Assembly (NCBI GenBank): GCA_041984585.1
Contig: JBHIXX010000004.1
Coordinates: 1 to 64,000 of the forward strand
Reading direction: 5' to 3'
DNA length: 64,000 bases
Origin: Pseudolysinimonas_A sp041984585
Lineage (GTDB): Bacteria > Actinomycetota > Actinomycetes > Actinomycetales > Microbacteriaceae
Each line of letters begins with the position of its first letter. The first letter of the stretch is position 1. The notes below the pieces were generated by a model. The model did not search any database. It was not told the origin of the DNA and saw nothing but the letters and a program-made list of their open reading frames with translations. Positions 56,337 to 64,000 of the stretch are shown in pieces. The position numbers and the translations under genes were made by a program.

Positions 56337-57209
56337 ATGGCCGAGCGGAAGACCACCAAGAAGGTCGTGAAGGTCGAAGTCGACGAGAGCGCGTCGAAGA
56401 GCTCCGGCTCGTCGTCGGGGTCGTCCGACTGGAAGCCGAGCGCCGAGGCGAAGAGTCAGGCGACCGGCCTGCGCGTCGGCGCGTGGGCGTTCTGGCTCGT
56501 CGCGCTGATCGGCGAGGCGCTCGCCGTCTACTGGCTGGTCTGGCTGGAGCCGTTCAAGCCGACCGCCGAGGCGCCGTGGTACCTCGACTCCGACAACGCC
56601 ATGTTCGTGCTGATCGGCATGCTCGTCGGCATCGGGCTGCTCGCCGTCGCCGGCTCGCAGCTGTGGAAGAAGGCCAACCGCCTCGACCCCGCCAAGAAGG
56701 CGGAGCCGTTCCGCTTCTTCGTGCAGAACCAGCTCGGCGCGATCATGACGATCATCGCCTTCCTGCCGCTGATCATCCTGATCTTCCTCAACAAGGACAT
56801 GGACGGGAAGCAGAAGGGCATCGCCGGTGGCATCGGCATCGCGGTGCTCGTCATCGCCACCCTGCTCGGCATCTCGTGGAACCCGCCGTCGGTCGAGGAG
56901 TACGCCAACGAGGGCCAGATCGGCGACTACACCGAGATCGTCGAAGAGCTGACCGGTCAGGACTACGTCACCTGGACGGCGAGCGGCGACGTCTACCACC
57001 TGTGCCTCGACGCCTCCGCGGTCAACCGCGAGTCGGCCGACAACGCCATCTACGAGGGCACGGTGGATGCCGCCCACGCCGACGGCAAGGAGGGCCTGAC
57101 CCTGCAGGTCGACCAGGAGCTCGACCAGTGCGGCCTGCCCGAGCCGGAGAACCTCGACGACATCGAGGACGAGATCCGCGAGCTGCGCGAGACCGTCGAC
57201 GCTGGCTGA
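56337..57209 (+). CDS. Four-helix membrane protein with extracytoplasmic tail
   Basis: 290 residues. A lysine-rich and Ser/Gly-rich cytosolic N terminus (KTTKKVVKVEVDES, KSSGSSSGSS) precedes four helices (about 48-70, 85-107, 130-150 and 158-178). An acidic C-terminal domain with two cysteines follows (DVYHLCLDASAVN, ELDQCGLPEPE). Family not recognised; similar proteins occur across Microbacteriaceae as hypothetical membrane proteins. Ribosome site GAAGGGG about 5 nt before ATG 56337. Confidence 0.75.
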   Translation: MAERKTTKKVVKVEVDESASKSSGSSSGSSDWKPSAEAKSQATGLRVGAWAFWLVALIGEALAVYWLVWLEPFKPTAEAPWYLDSDNAMFVLIGMLVGIGLLAVAGSQLWKKANRLDPAKKAEPFRFFVQNQLGAIMTIIAFLPLIILIFLNKDMDGKQKGIAGGIGIAVLVIATLLGISWNPPSVEEYANEGQIGDYTEIVEELTGQDYVTWTASGDVYHLCLDASAVNRESADNAIYEGTVDAAHADGKEGLTLQVDQELDQCGLPEPENLDDIEDEIRELRETVDAG

Positions 57210-57226
57210 CCCGCACCACTCCCCGC

Positions 57227-57262
57227 GACGGCGGGTCGGGCGTTCGCGTCCGGCCCGCCGTC
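57227..57262. terminator. Stem-loop between convergent genes
   Basis: Arms at 57227-57239 and 57250-57262 (GACGGCGGGTCGG against its complement with one G-U pair) with a 10-nt loop. It can serve both the membrane-protein gene and the NAD(P)-binding protein gene. No U-tract. Confidence 0.55.
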
Positions 57263-57287
57263 CGCGTATGAGGTGACGGGGTGGGCG

Positions 57288-57935
57288 TCAGTCGGCCCGC
57301 AGCGCCTCCGCGATGGGGGTGTCGCCGGAGTTGAACCGGATGGTGCGTCCGCTCGTCGCGGGCTCGACGAGTGTCGCGGCGATGACGGCGGCGACGTCGG
57401 CGCGCGGCACCGATCCCGAGACCTCTGCGGTCGCGTCGATCCGTCCGGTCGGCGGGTCGAGGGTGAGCGAGCTGGGGCCGAGGATCGTCCAGTCGAGCGT
57501 CGACGCCCGCAGGTGCTCGTCGGCGGCCGCCTTCGCCTCGGCGTAGGCGAAGAACGAGTGACCCGGGTCGATGCCGTGGTCGCGGCGGGCGCCGAAGTAC
57601 GACACCATCACGTAGCGGTGCACCCCGGCGAGCCGCGCGGCGCCCATCGACCGGATCGCGGCATCGCGGTCGACCGCGGCGGTTCGCGCGGCGTTCCCGC
57701 CACCGGCGCCGGCCGACCAGACGATGGCGTCGTAGCTGCGCACCAGCTCGGCGAGGGCCTCGACGTCGAGATACTCCACGTCGGCGACGATCGGGATCGC
57801 CCCGGTGGCCGCCACCTCATCAGTGTGGGCGGGATCGCGGATCACCGCGCCCACCTCGTCGCCCCGCTCCGCGAGGAGGGGGTGCAGCAGGAGGGCCACC
57901 TTGCCGTGGCCGCCGATCACCAGGATTCGCGCCAT
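57288..57935 (-). CDS. NAD(P)-binding NmrA/SDR-a-like protein
   Basis: 215-residue Rossmann protein with ILVIGGHGKVALLLHPLLAERG at the N terminus, AIVWSAGAGGGN and MVSYFGARRDHG, and a YAEAK motif near residue 140. It belongs to the atypical SDRs such as flavin-reductase or NmrA-like enzymes; substrate unknown. ATG 57935 has TAGCCT 6 nt upstream. Confidence 0.8.
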   Translation of the reverse strand: MARILVIGGHGKVALLLHPLLAERGDEVGAVIRDPAHTDEVAATGAIPIVADVEYLDVEALAELVRSYDAIVWSAGAGGGNAARTAAVDRDAAIRSMGAARLAGVHRYVMVSYFGARRDHGIDPGHSFFAYAEAKAAADEHLRASTLDWTILGPSSLTLDPPTGRIDATAEVSGSVPRADVAAVIAATLVEPATSGRTIRFNSGDTPIAEALRAD

Positions 57936-57941
57936 CCGTCC

Positions 57942-57947
57942 AGGCTA
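57942..57947 (-). promoter_or_regulatory. -10 box of the NmrA-like gene
   Basis: TAGCCT on the minus strand with 6 nt to ATG 57935. Confidence 0.65.
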
Positions 57948-58011
57948 CGGGGCCGCGCTCGACGATCCGGCGGGCCGGGCGTCGAGGCCGGGCCACTGAC
58001 GGTGGCGCGAC

Positions 58012-58668
58012 TCAGCGGCGGGGAGGGCGCTCGCTGGGGCCCACGTGGTCGCGCAGCCAGTCGGTCCACGCCGACACCTGGCGCCACAGGTCGCGGAATT
58101 CATCCAGCGCGCCGGGCTCGTGCATCCACGGCGCGGGGTCCTCGCGGTGCCCGACCGCGAGGTTCTTGAGCCGCAGCAGGTCGATGCGGGGGTGCTCGGT
58201 CGAGAACCCCCGCGGCGCGGTCGCGACCACGTCATCCGTCATCGGCGTGAAGCCCGCCCCCGCGAGATCGGCGAGCGCCTGCTCGAGACCCGCCGCGCGA
58301 CGGTCGTCGTCGACGATCGCCCGGAAGCGTGCGAGCTGGTCGGGCTGCGGCTGGTACACACCGCCGCCGACCAGGATGCCGTCGGCCCCGAGCTGCAGGT
58401 AGTGCGCGATGCCGTCGGCGGTCTTGGTGACCATCCCGAGGTGGTCCTTGTAGGGGCGCTTGTCGGCGCTGAACCGCACGTCGCGGTACGGCCGGAAGAT
58501 GCCGACCGTGCCGAATTCAGGCTCCAGCTCCTCGGCGAGCGCCTCCATCGGGCCGCGCACCCGCTCGTCGTAGCGGGGCTTGTTCGCCGTCCACCACTCC
58601 TTCGTGTTGTGGTCGTGCAGCTCGGCGTAGAACGCGAACGCATCGGGGTCGACGCCGGTGAACTCCAT
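58012..58668 (-). CDS. DUF2461 family protein
   Basis: 218 residues with the DUF2461 core HDHNTKEWWTANKPRYDERV, RFSADKRPYKDHLGM and LGADGILVGGGVYQP. The family is uncharacterised. Length and motifs are complete. ATG 58668 has TAGCCT 7 nt upstream and is divergent from the RHH/Doc pair, sharing an 93-bp intergenic region. Confidence 0.85.
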   Translation of the reverse strand: MEFTGVDPDAFAFYAELHDHNTKEWWTANKPRYDERVRGPMEALAEELEPEFGTVGIFRPYRDVRFSADKRPYKDHLGMVTKTADGIAHYLQLGADGILVGGGVYQPQPDQLARFRAIVDDDRRAAGLEQALADLAGAGFTPMTDDVVATAPRGFSTEHPRIDLLRLKNLAVGHREDPAPWMHEPGALDEFRDLWRQVSAWTDWLRDHVGPSERPPRR

Positions 58669-58675
58669 GCGCCCG

Positions 58676-58681
58676 AGGCTA
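58676..58681 (-). promoter_or_regulatory. -10 box of the DUF2461 gene
   Basis: TAGCCT on the minus strand with 7 nt to ATG 58668. Confidence 0.6.
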
Positions 58682-58735
58682 TTCCGCGAGCACCGCCGCT
58701 GCCGGAACCTGTCGGCTTTCCCGACACGTTCACGC

Positions 58736-58755
58736 GGTATCATGGGTGATACCAT
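58736..58755 (+). promoter_or_regulatory. Operator overlapping the -10 box of the RHH/Doc operon
   Basis: GGTATCATGGGTGATACC (58736-58753) is a perfect 7-bp dyad with 4-nt centre. The -10 TACCAT (58750-58755) overlaps its right arm and lies 6 nt before ATG 58762. RHH binding here would block RNA polymerase. A second dyad TGTCGG/CCGACA lies at 58710-58726. Confidence 0.7.
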
Positions 58756-58761
58756 TCGTGT

Positions 58762-58965
58762 ATGGCCATGACTCTGCGACTGGATGACAACGAGACCGAG
58801 GCACTCCGTCGGCGCGCCGAGATCGAGGCGCGCTCCATGCAGGAGGTCGCGCGCGAAGCGGTGCGCGAATACATCGAGTCGCGCAGTCGGCGCGATCTGC
58901 TCGAATCGGCGCTGAATGCCGAGCTCCCCCGCTACGCGGAGGCGCTTCGGCGGCTGGGCGAGTGA
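58762..58965 (+). CDS. Ribbon-helix-helix antitoxin
   Basis: 67-residue protein with an N-terminal RHH DNA-binding segment MAMTLRLDDNETEALRRRAE and helix-2 region SMQEVAREAVREYIESR, then a toxin-neutralising tail SALNAELPRYAEALRRLGE. Expected to repress its own promoter through the dyad just upstream and to bind the Doc-like toxin. Its stop overlaps the toxin start by 4 bp (GTGA), so the two are co-translated. Confidence 0.82.
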   Translation: MAMTLRLDDNETEALRRRAEIEARSMQEVAREAVREYIESRSRRDLLESALNAELPRYAEALRRLGE

Positions 58966-59339
58966 TCTACCTCGACGCCGACGACCTGCTGCACGTCGCG
59001 CGTCGCGCCATCGACGCGGAGCCCGCCGTGCGCGACGCCGGGCTCCTCGACTCCGCCGCCGCCCGCCCCCGCGCGACGCTGTTCGGCGCGGAGGCGTACC
59101 CGGACCTCGAGACCAAGGCGGCCGCCCTGGTGCAGTCGCTCGTCGGCAACCATGCCCTCGTTGACGGCAACAAGCGGCTCGGGCTCGCCGCGCTGATCGC
59201 GTTCCTCGGCATCAACGGACGGCGGCTCACCTGGACGAACGACGAGGCATACGACATCATCATCGCGATCGCGTCCGGCGAGCTGGACGACGTGGCGGCG
59301 ATCGCCGCCCTGATCCGCGCTGGGTCCGACACGCGCTGA
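58962..59339 (+). CDS. Doc/Fic-family toxin
   Basis: 125-residue Doc-type protein. The active-site loop reads HALVDGNKRLGLAAL, with histidine 64, aspartate 68, asparagine 70 and arginine 72; the canonical phenylalanine two after the histidine is leucine here. Doc kinases phosphorylate EF-Tu and are held by an RHH or Phd antitoxin. It is the second gene of the pair, and the lower-GC, cassette-like region starts just after it. Confidence 0.82.
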   Translation: MIYLDADDLLHVARRAIDAEPAVRDAGLLDSAAARPRATLFGAEAYPDLETKAAALVQSLVGNHALVDGNKRLGLAALIAFLGINGRRLTWTNDEAYDIIIAIASGELDDVAAIAALIRAGSDTR

Positions 59340-59404
59340 ACCGCCCGCACTCCGACGCCGCCAACGACCGCAGCCCGGCAACCGGGATTCGCCTCGGGGC
59401 GGGA

Positions 59405-59746
59405 TCAACTCCGGTTGACGTGCACCGCGCGCTGGACAAGCCGCGTGAACTGTTCCTCATTGAGAACGTCGCTCTCGAACAGATCGATCGCCCGACCCTG
59501 CGGCGCGTCGAGGCTCGCGTTGAACAGGCCGTCGGGATCGCTGATCGACGACCCCCTGTTGAACTGGATCTTCACCTTGTTCTTCAACGGCTGCACGGTG
59601 CAGATCAAGCCCTCGAGCGAGAACGTCGGAACTCCTTCTGGATTGGAGGGCTTACGCCACTTCCGTTCCTCGACGAAGCCCGGTGCGGCCTCCCTGATCA
59701 GCGCACTGATGTCGGCGATCCGCCGGTCGCGCCAGTCTTCATCCAC
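59405..59746 (-). CDS. DUF1801 family protein
   Basis: 113-residue protein with RRIADISALIREAAPGFVEE, the WRKPSNPEGVPTFSLEG strand pair and VKIQFNRGSSISDPDGLFN, a DUF1801/YdhG-like pattern of unknown function. GTG 59746 is a tentative start; GTG 59755 is three codons earlier and neither has a clear ribosome site or -10. Codon choice (more A/T at third positions) differs from the flanking genes. Confidence 0.65.
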   Translation of the reverse strand: MDEDWRDRRIADISALIREAAPGFVEERKWRKPSNPEGVPTFSLEGLICTVQPLKNKVKIQFNRGSSISDPDGLFNASLDAPQGRAIDLFESDVLNEEQFTRLVQRAVHVNRS

Positions 59747-59805
59747 GGCCCACACTTTGCCCGAAGCGCCAGAAAAGCACCACGCGGACGGGGTCCGCGA
59801 CCGCC

Positions 59806-59835
59806 CTACACGTTGAAGCGGAATTCGACCGCATC
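59806..59835. repeat. Copy 1 of the ychF 3' end
   Basis: CTA-C-ACGTTGAAGCGGAATTCGACC matches the true ychF end at 60639 in about 24 of 29 positions and keeps the same frame, encoding AVEFRFNV and a TAG on the minus strand. A short open frame ends here, but no intact gene uses it. Confidence 0.8.
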
Positions 59836-59864
59836 GCGTCGCAACTCGACCGGTGCAGCCCCGC

Positions 59865-60116
59865 TCACGTGTCGTCGTCCTCGAACCAGTCCGCGGCCTC
59901 GGCATCGAGGAGCGCCTTTGTGTACGCACTCAGCTGACCGAGGAATTCGACTCGGTTGTAGTGCTCGCCGGCCGACCTTGCACTCCACGTCCCGTCGTCG
60001 AGCTTGAAAAGTACGAACGCTGCGATCGGGGCCGTGCCGTCGGGAATCGGCGCGATCTTCAGCTCGCCGAAGACCTCCTGCGCGTCGACCTCCGGCCGCG
60101 TCTCCTCCGTCGCCAT
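59865..60116 (-). CDS. Hypothetical 83-residue protein in a cassette-like unit
   Basis: Acidic protein starting MATEETRPEVDAQEVFGEL, with FVLFKLDDGTWSARSAGEHYNRVEFLGQLSAY and ending FEDDDT. Not recognised. ATG 60116 lies 6 nt after TACCCT, so the unit has its own leaderless promoter. It is bounded by copy 1 and copy 2 of the ychF 3' end. An upstream in-frame GTG (60122) overlaps the spacer and is not preferred. Confidence 0.6.
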   Translation of the reverse strand: MATEETRPEVDAQEVFGELKIAPIPDGTAPIAAFVLFKLDDGTWSARSAGEHYNRVEFLGQLSAYTKALLDAEAADWFEDDDT

Positions 60117-60122
60117 GGCCAC

Positions 60123-60128
60123 AGGGTA
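60123..60128 (-). promoter_or_regulatory. -10 box of the 83-residue cassette gene
   Basis: TACCCT on the minus strand with 6 nt to ATG 60116. Confidence 0.6.
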
Positions 60129-60143
60129 GCGGGGTGGGTGAAG

Positions 60144-60190
60144 CTAGCTCACGAACTGAACTGGAACTCCACCCGGCGGCGTCCTCGATG
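60144..60190. repeat. Copy 2 of the ychF 3' end, diverged
   Basis: CTAG, then ACGAACTGAACTGGAACTCC and ACCCGGCGGCGTCCTCGATG align with the ychF end (about 70-75% by eye) and still encode RRRVEFQFSS followed by a stop in place of GDVVEFRFNV. Confidence 0.6.
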
Positions 60191-60194
60191 GAGT

Positions 60195-60605
60195 TCAGAA
60201 GTCAGCATCACGCAGACCCAGTTCATGCCACTTCGACCGAGCCGCTTCGTTTGGCAGCCACTCGAAGTCGAATCGCACGGGGGGACCTGGGGTTACCGAC
60301 CGCAGTGGAAGCCCGAACAACCTCCGCTCGCTGATCTTGCTGGGTCCGGGGTGCTCGAAATGTCCGGAGTCAAGTTCACGCGCGACCCGCCAAGCGGGGC
60401 CGTAGTCCTCGAACTTCGGCTCACGGGAACCGTCGAGCCAGACGACCACGAACCACAGCCACGGCTGCTTGGCCGGGAACCTCATCCGGAGCACCACACT
60501 TGCCAAGTGCCCGACGATCGAGCCGTCCACGGAGAGGGTGCCGACACCGTGGTCGTAGCCGCTCAGCGACGGATCCGGCAACTCATAGCGGGCAGCATCG
60601 CTCAT
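60195..60605 (-). CDS. Hypothetical 136-residue protein in a cassette-like unit
   Basis: Begins MSDAARYELPDPSLSGYDHG and contains WLWFVVVWLDGSREP, FEDYGPAWRVARELDSGHFE and FEWLPNEAARSKWHELGL. Not recognised; aromatic-rich, soluble, with a possible small beta-domain. ATG 60605 is preceded by CATGAT at the leaderless distance, a weak -10. Lower GC than its neighbours. Lies directly between ychF and copy 2. Confidence 0.6.
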   Translation of the reverse strand: MSDAARYELPDPSLSGYDHGVGTLSVDGSIVGHLASVVLRMRFPAKQPWLWFVVVWLDGSREPKFEDYGPAWRVARELDSGHFEHPGPSKISERRLFGLPLRSVTPGPPVRFDFEWLPNEAARSKWHELGLRDADF

Positions 60606-60638
60606 GCGGCGATCATGTCCCACGTGAAGTGAGCAGCG

Positions 60639-61715
<1,077 letters not shown>

Positions 61716-61723
61716 GGGTGTCG

Positions 61724-61729
61724 AGCCTA
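61724..61729 (-). promoter_or_regulatory. -10 box of ychF
   Basis: TAGGCT on the minus strand, 8 nt before GTG 61715. Confidence 0.55.
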
Positions 61730-62347
61730 TCCGCCGTCGGGCCGCGCGCCGTCCGGTCCGCCGCCGTCCGAACCCGCGTCCTCCGGCGCGGAGCCGGTCG
61801 CGGCATCCGCGGCGAGGGCGGCGAGATCGCCGGCGAACGCCTCGAGTCGGGATGCCCGCTCGGTCGCGTACGACGGGTCCTCCTCGACCCCGCGGGCGCG
61901 CTCGATCACGGCCCGGCCGATCTCGGCCCACGCCGAGTCGAGCGCCGAGTCGACCAGCTCCCGGGCCACGTCGCCGGCCGCGTCCTGCTCGAGCACCGCG
62001 GCGAGCCGTCGGAGCACCTGGCGGCGTCGGGAGCTGCGGTGCAGCTCGTCGCGCTCGTGCCGCGCGTCGACGTAGCCGCCCGCCTCGCGGCGCGCGGCCT
62101 CGTCCTGCTCCCCGGCGAGCTCGAGCAGCCGGGCGCGCGCCACGTCGACGGCGGCCTCCACGTCGAGGTCGCGGCGGTCGCCGGCGGCCCGCACGATGAG
62201 GTGGTTCTTGACGGCCATGCGTGCGGCGCCGTGGGCCATCATCCGGCCGTCTTCGACGAGCTGCTCGATCGGCAGCTCGGGGGTGGGTTCGGGCTTGCGG
62301 AACCGGCCGATGATGCGCCGCGACACCCGCTTGCGGCGGAAGATCAC
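61727..62347 (-). CDS. Conserved hypothetical helical protein
   Basis: 206 residues, basic N terminus MIFRRKRVSRRIIGRFRK, long charged helices (AAVDVARARLLELAGEQDEAARREA, seen as one coiled region) and a Gly/Asp-rich tail. No known domain recognised. Start GTG 62347 has CAGGA about 9 nt upstream and TAGGCT at 62371. It ends 12 nt upstream of ychF, so the two may be co-transcribed in part. Confidence 0.65.
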   Translation of the reverse strand: MIFRRKRVSRRIIGRFRKPEPTPELPIEQLVEDGRMMAHGAARMAVKNHLIVRAAGDRRDLDVEAAVDVARARLLELAGEQDEAARREAGGYVDARHERDELHRSSRRRQVLRRLAAVLEQDAAGDVARELVDSALDSAWAEIGRAVIERARGVEEDPSYATERASRLEAFAGDLAALAADAATGSAPEDAGSDGGGPDGARPDGG

Positions 62348-62370
62348 GGCACGTCCTGGAACACGAGAGG

Positions 62371-62376
62371 AGCCTA
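62371..62376 (-). promoter_or_regulatory. -10 box of the 61.7-kb hypothetical gene
   Basis: TAGGCT; leader about 17 nt with AGGA. Confidence 0.5.
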
Positions 62377-62472
62377 CGTCGTGCGGGGCCGCGAGGGCGC
62401 GGGAGTGGTCGGCTGGCGGGTTCCCGGCGCGCCCCGGGGCGCGCGTCGGACGCCCGTGCGAGAGTCGGAGTC

Positions 62473-63060
62473 GTGCCACTCGACTTCACCGCCATCGACT
62501 TCGAGACGGCCAACGGGTCCGCCGCGAGCGCCTGTTCGGTCGGTCTGGTGAAGGTGCGCGACGGCCAGGTGGTCGACAAGATCGGCTGGTTCATCCGTCC
62601 GCCGGCCGGCCACGACCACTTCGCCGAGTGGAACACCCGCATCCACGGCATCACGGCCGACATGATCGTCGACGCCCCCACCTGGGCCGAGCAGCTGGCC
62701 GACCTCACCGGGTTCGCCGGCGACGACGTGCTCGTCGCGCACAACGCCGGCTTCGACATGGGCGTGCTCAAGTCGGCGTGCACTGCGAGCGAGATCGCCG
62801 CCCCCGGCTACTCCTACCTGTGCAGCCTGCAGCTCGCGCGCAAGACCTACACGCTCGACTCCTACCGCCTGCCGGTGGTGGCGATGGCGGCGGGGTTCGA
62901 GGACTTCCCGCACCACGACGCGGTGGCGGATGCCGAGGCGTGCGCCGCGATCATCGTGCACGCCGCCGATCGGCTCGGCGCGATCGACCTGCCCGACCTG
63001 GCGCAGCTCGCCGCGATCCGGATCGGCTCGACCGCTCCGCCCGCGGCCGCCGTCGCCTGA
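62473..63060 (+). CDS. DnaQ-like 3'-5' exonuclease
   Basis: 195-residue DEDD exonuclease. Exo I FTAIDFETANGS, Exo II region VLVAHNAGFDMGVL and Exo III HHDAVADAEACA supply the acidic residues and the DEDDh histidine. Related to the DNA polymerase III epsilon exonuclease domain but free-standing, so a repair or RNA-trimming role is possible. GTG 62473; GAGAGT is at the leaderless distance but lacks the first T. Confidence 0.85.
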   Translation: MPLDFTAIDFETANGSAASACSVGLVKVRDGQVVDKIGWFIRPPAGHDHFAEWNTRIHGITADMIVDAPTWAEQLADLTGFAGDDVLVAHNAGFDMGVLKSACTASEIAAPGYSYLCSLQLARKTYTLDSYRLPVVAMAAGFEDFPHHDAVADAEACAAIIVHAADRLGAIDLPDLAQLAAIRIGSTAPPAAAVA

Positions 63061-63138
63061 CCCCGAGTCTCCGGCTCGCCTGGGCCCGAGTCCCTCGGGA
63101 CGAATCGCCGCGCCCCGTCGCGTTCTCGGCGGGCGGCC

Positions 63139-63906
63139 CTACCGGGCCGCGCGCAGGTCGGCGAGCCGGCCGAGCAGCTCGGCGAACGCCTCCGGGCTCG
63201 CGACCCGGAACGCGGCGGCGGTCTCCCCGTCGCCGACCTTCACCCCGACATCCCCCGACTCCAGGGCCCGGAAACCGTCTTCGTCGGTCACATCGTCGCC
63301 CGCGAAGAACACCGCGTCGGCGCCGGTCCGGGCGCGCAGCATCCGCACCGAGTCGCCCTTCGTCGTCGCCCGCACGCTGAACTCGAGGATGTGCTTGCCG
63401 CCGCGCACGGTGAGGCCGTCGAACTCCGCGAGCGCGCGGTCGCGGGCCTCGCGCTCCGCGGCGGCGGCGACGTCGGCGGACACGGCCCGGGTGTGCAGGG
63501 CGAAGCCGGCGGGCTTCACCTCCACCCACACGCCCTCCAGCGGGGCCGCCACCCGTTCGAGCAGCTCACCCAGCTCGCGCACCCGGCGCAGCTCGTCGTC
63601 GTCGAGGGTGGACTCCGGATGCCCCGGCTCGAGCCGCGCCTCCACCCCGTGCGATCCCACCAGCAGCACCTCGGGCGGCGGGTCGGCGACGGCGGTGAGG
63701 CTGGCGAGCGCCCGCCCGCTGATGAAGGCGACGGCCGTGTCAGCGCAGTCGAGCAGTCGCCGCACGGCCGCGCGGGAGGCGGGGAGCGCCCGCGCGTCCT
63801 CCGGACGGTCGACGTGCGGGGCGAGGGTGCCGTCGAAGTCGAGCGCGACCAGCACGCGGTCCGCGGCGGCGAACCCGCGCAGCGCGGCGTCCAGCGGGTC
63901 GGTCAC
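63139..63906 (-). CDS. otsB: Trehalose-6-phosphate phosphatase
   Basis: 255-residue HAD phosphatase completing trehalose synthesis. Motif I LVALDFDGTLAPH with the nucleophile aspartate, motif II FISGR, motif III region RGGKHILEF and motif IV GDDVTDEDGF are present. GTG 63906 overlaps the otsA stop by 4 bp (GTGA), the usual otsA-otsB arrangement. Length normal. Confidence 0.92.
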   Translation of the reverse strand: MTDPLDAALRGFAAADRVLVALDFDGTLAPHVDRPEDARALPASRAAVRRLLDCADTAVAFISGRALASLTAVADPPPEVLLVGSHGVEARLEPGHPESTLDDDELRRVRELGELLERVAAPLEGVWVEVKPAGFALHTRAVSADVAAAAEREARDRALAEFDGLTVRGGKHILEFSVRATTKGDSVRMLRARTGADAVFFAGDDVTDEDGFRALESGDVGVKVGDGETAAAFRVASPEAFAELLGRLADLRAAR

Positions 63907-64000
63907 GAGTCGGTCGACTCGTCCGCCGCCCAGGTCGCGCGGGCGAGGGTGTCGAGGAAGCTGCGCGACCACTTCGCGACGTCGTTCTCGCGCACCTTCT
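63903..64000 (-). CDS. otsA: Trehalose-6-phosphate synthase, C-terminal end (partial)
   Basis: The last 31 codons run off the window: KVRENDVAKWSRSFLDTLAR and then ATWAADESTDS before TGA. The NDVxxWsrsFLxxL pattern is the usual end of OtsA. The identification also rests on the coupled otsB. Confidence 0.7.
   Translation of the reverse strand, partial: KVRENDVAKWSRSFLDTLARATWAADESTDS

Overview
The window is about 72% GC by eye, densely coded and rich in GTG starts, and it carries no rRNA or tRNA gene that I can recognise. Its gene content (fused actinobacterial ABC transporters, DUF3107, DUF3117, a TatB/Mrp/O-methyltransferase neighbourhood, an F420-type LLM oxidoreductase, the succinylase DAP branch, OtsA/OtsB) points to a high-GC Actinomycetota chromosome, most likely Microbacteriaceae. 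At least 25 genes have a TANNNT hexamer 6-8 nt before the start codon, the actinobacterial signature of leaderless transcripts. I used it to choose several starts.

Layout. 1-5.8 kb: an AdnAB-like helicase-nuclease pair, both genes broken (an in-frame TAG in the B-like gene, a frameshift in the A-like gene). 5.9-17.2 kb: conserved housekeeping genes (DUF3107, ferritin-like protein, DEAD-box helicase, PHP and EEP phosphoesterases, an SDR, aminopeptidase P, a general stress protein, a soluble MgtE-like protein, DUF1003, Mrp, nitroreductase). 17.2-23.3 kb: a metabolic insert of two paralogous MFS carriers around a PLP decarboxylase, divergent from a semialdehyde dehydrogenase. 23.3-30.9 kb: tatB, an O-methyltransferase, DUF3117, a PIG-V-like membrane enzyme, lysine/DAP genes dapE, dapD and dapC, citrate synthase and fdxA. 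30.9-32.8 kb: small lipoproteins and a membrane protein. 32.9-42.0 kb: typA and a peptide ABC transporter with two binding proteins. 42.3-48.4 kb: a DCC protein, a CPBP protease and gcvTHP under a tandem glycine riboswitch, with a 58-bp duplication at the gcvP 3' end.

48.5-54.9 kb holds an LLM oxidoreductase and then the most unusual block: a minus-strand cluster of a GT4 glycosyltransferase, a PqqD-like protein with an acidic precursor-like tail, an HPr-kinase-like P-loop protein, two GT2 glycosyltransferases and an NTP_transf_5-type nucleotidyltransferase. It looks like a peptide-tailoring or glycan-tailoring system without a lasso cyclase, protease or radical-SAM enzyme.

55-64 kb carries ordinary oxidoreductases and DUF proteins, an RHH/Doc toxin-antitoxin pair with a dyad over its -10 box, and then a lower-GC stretch in which short copies of the 3' end of ychF separate single-gene units, suggesting serial insertion at ychF. 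The window ends in otsB and the last codons of otsA.
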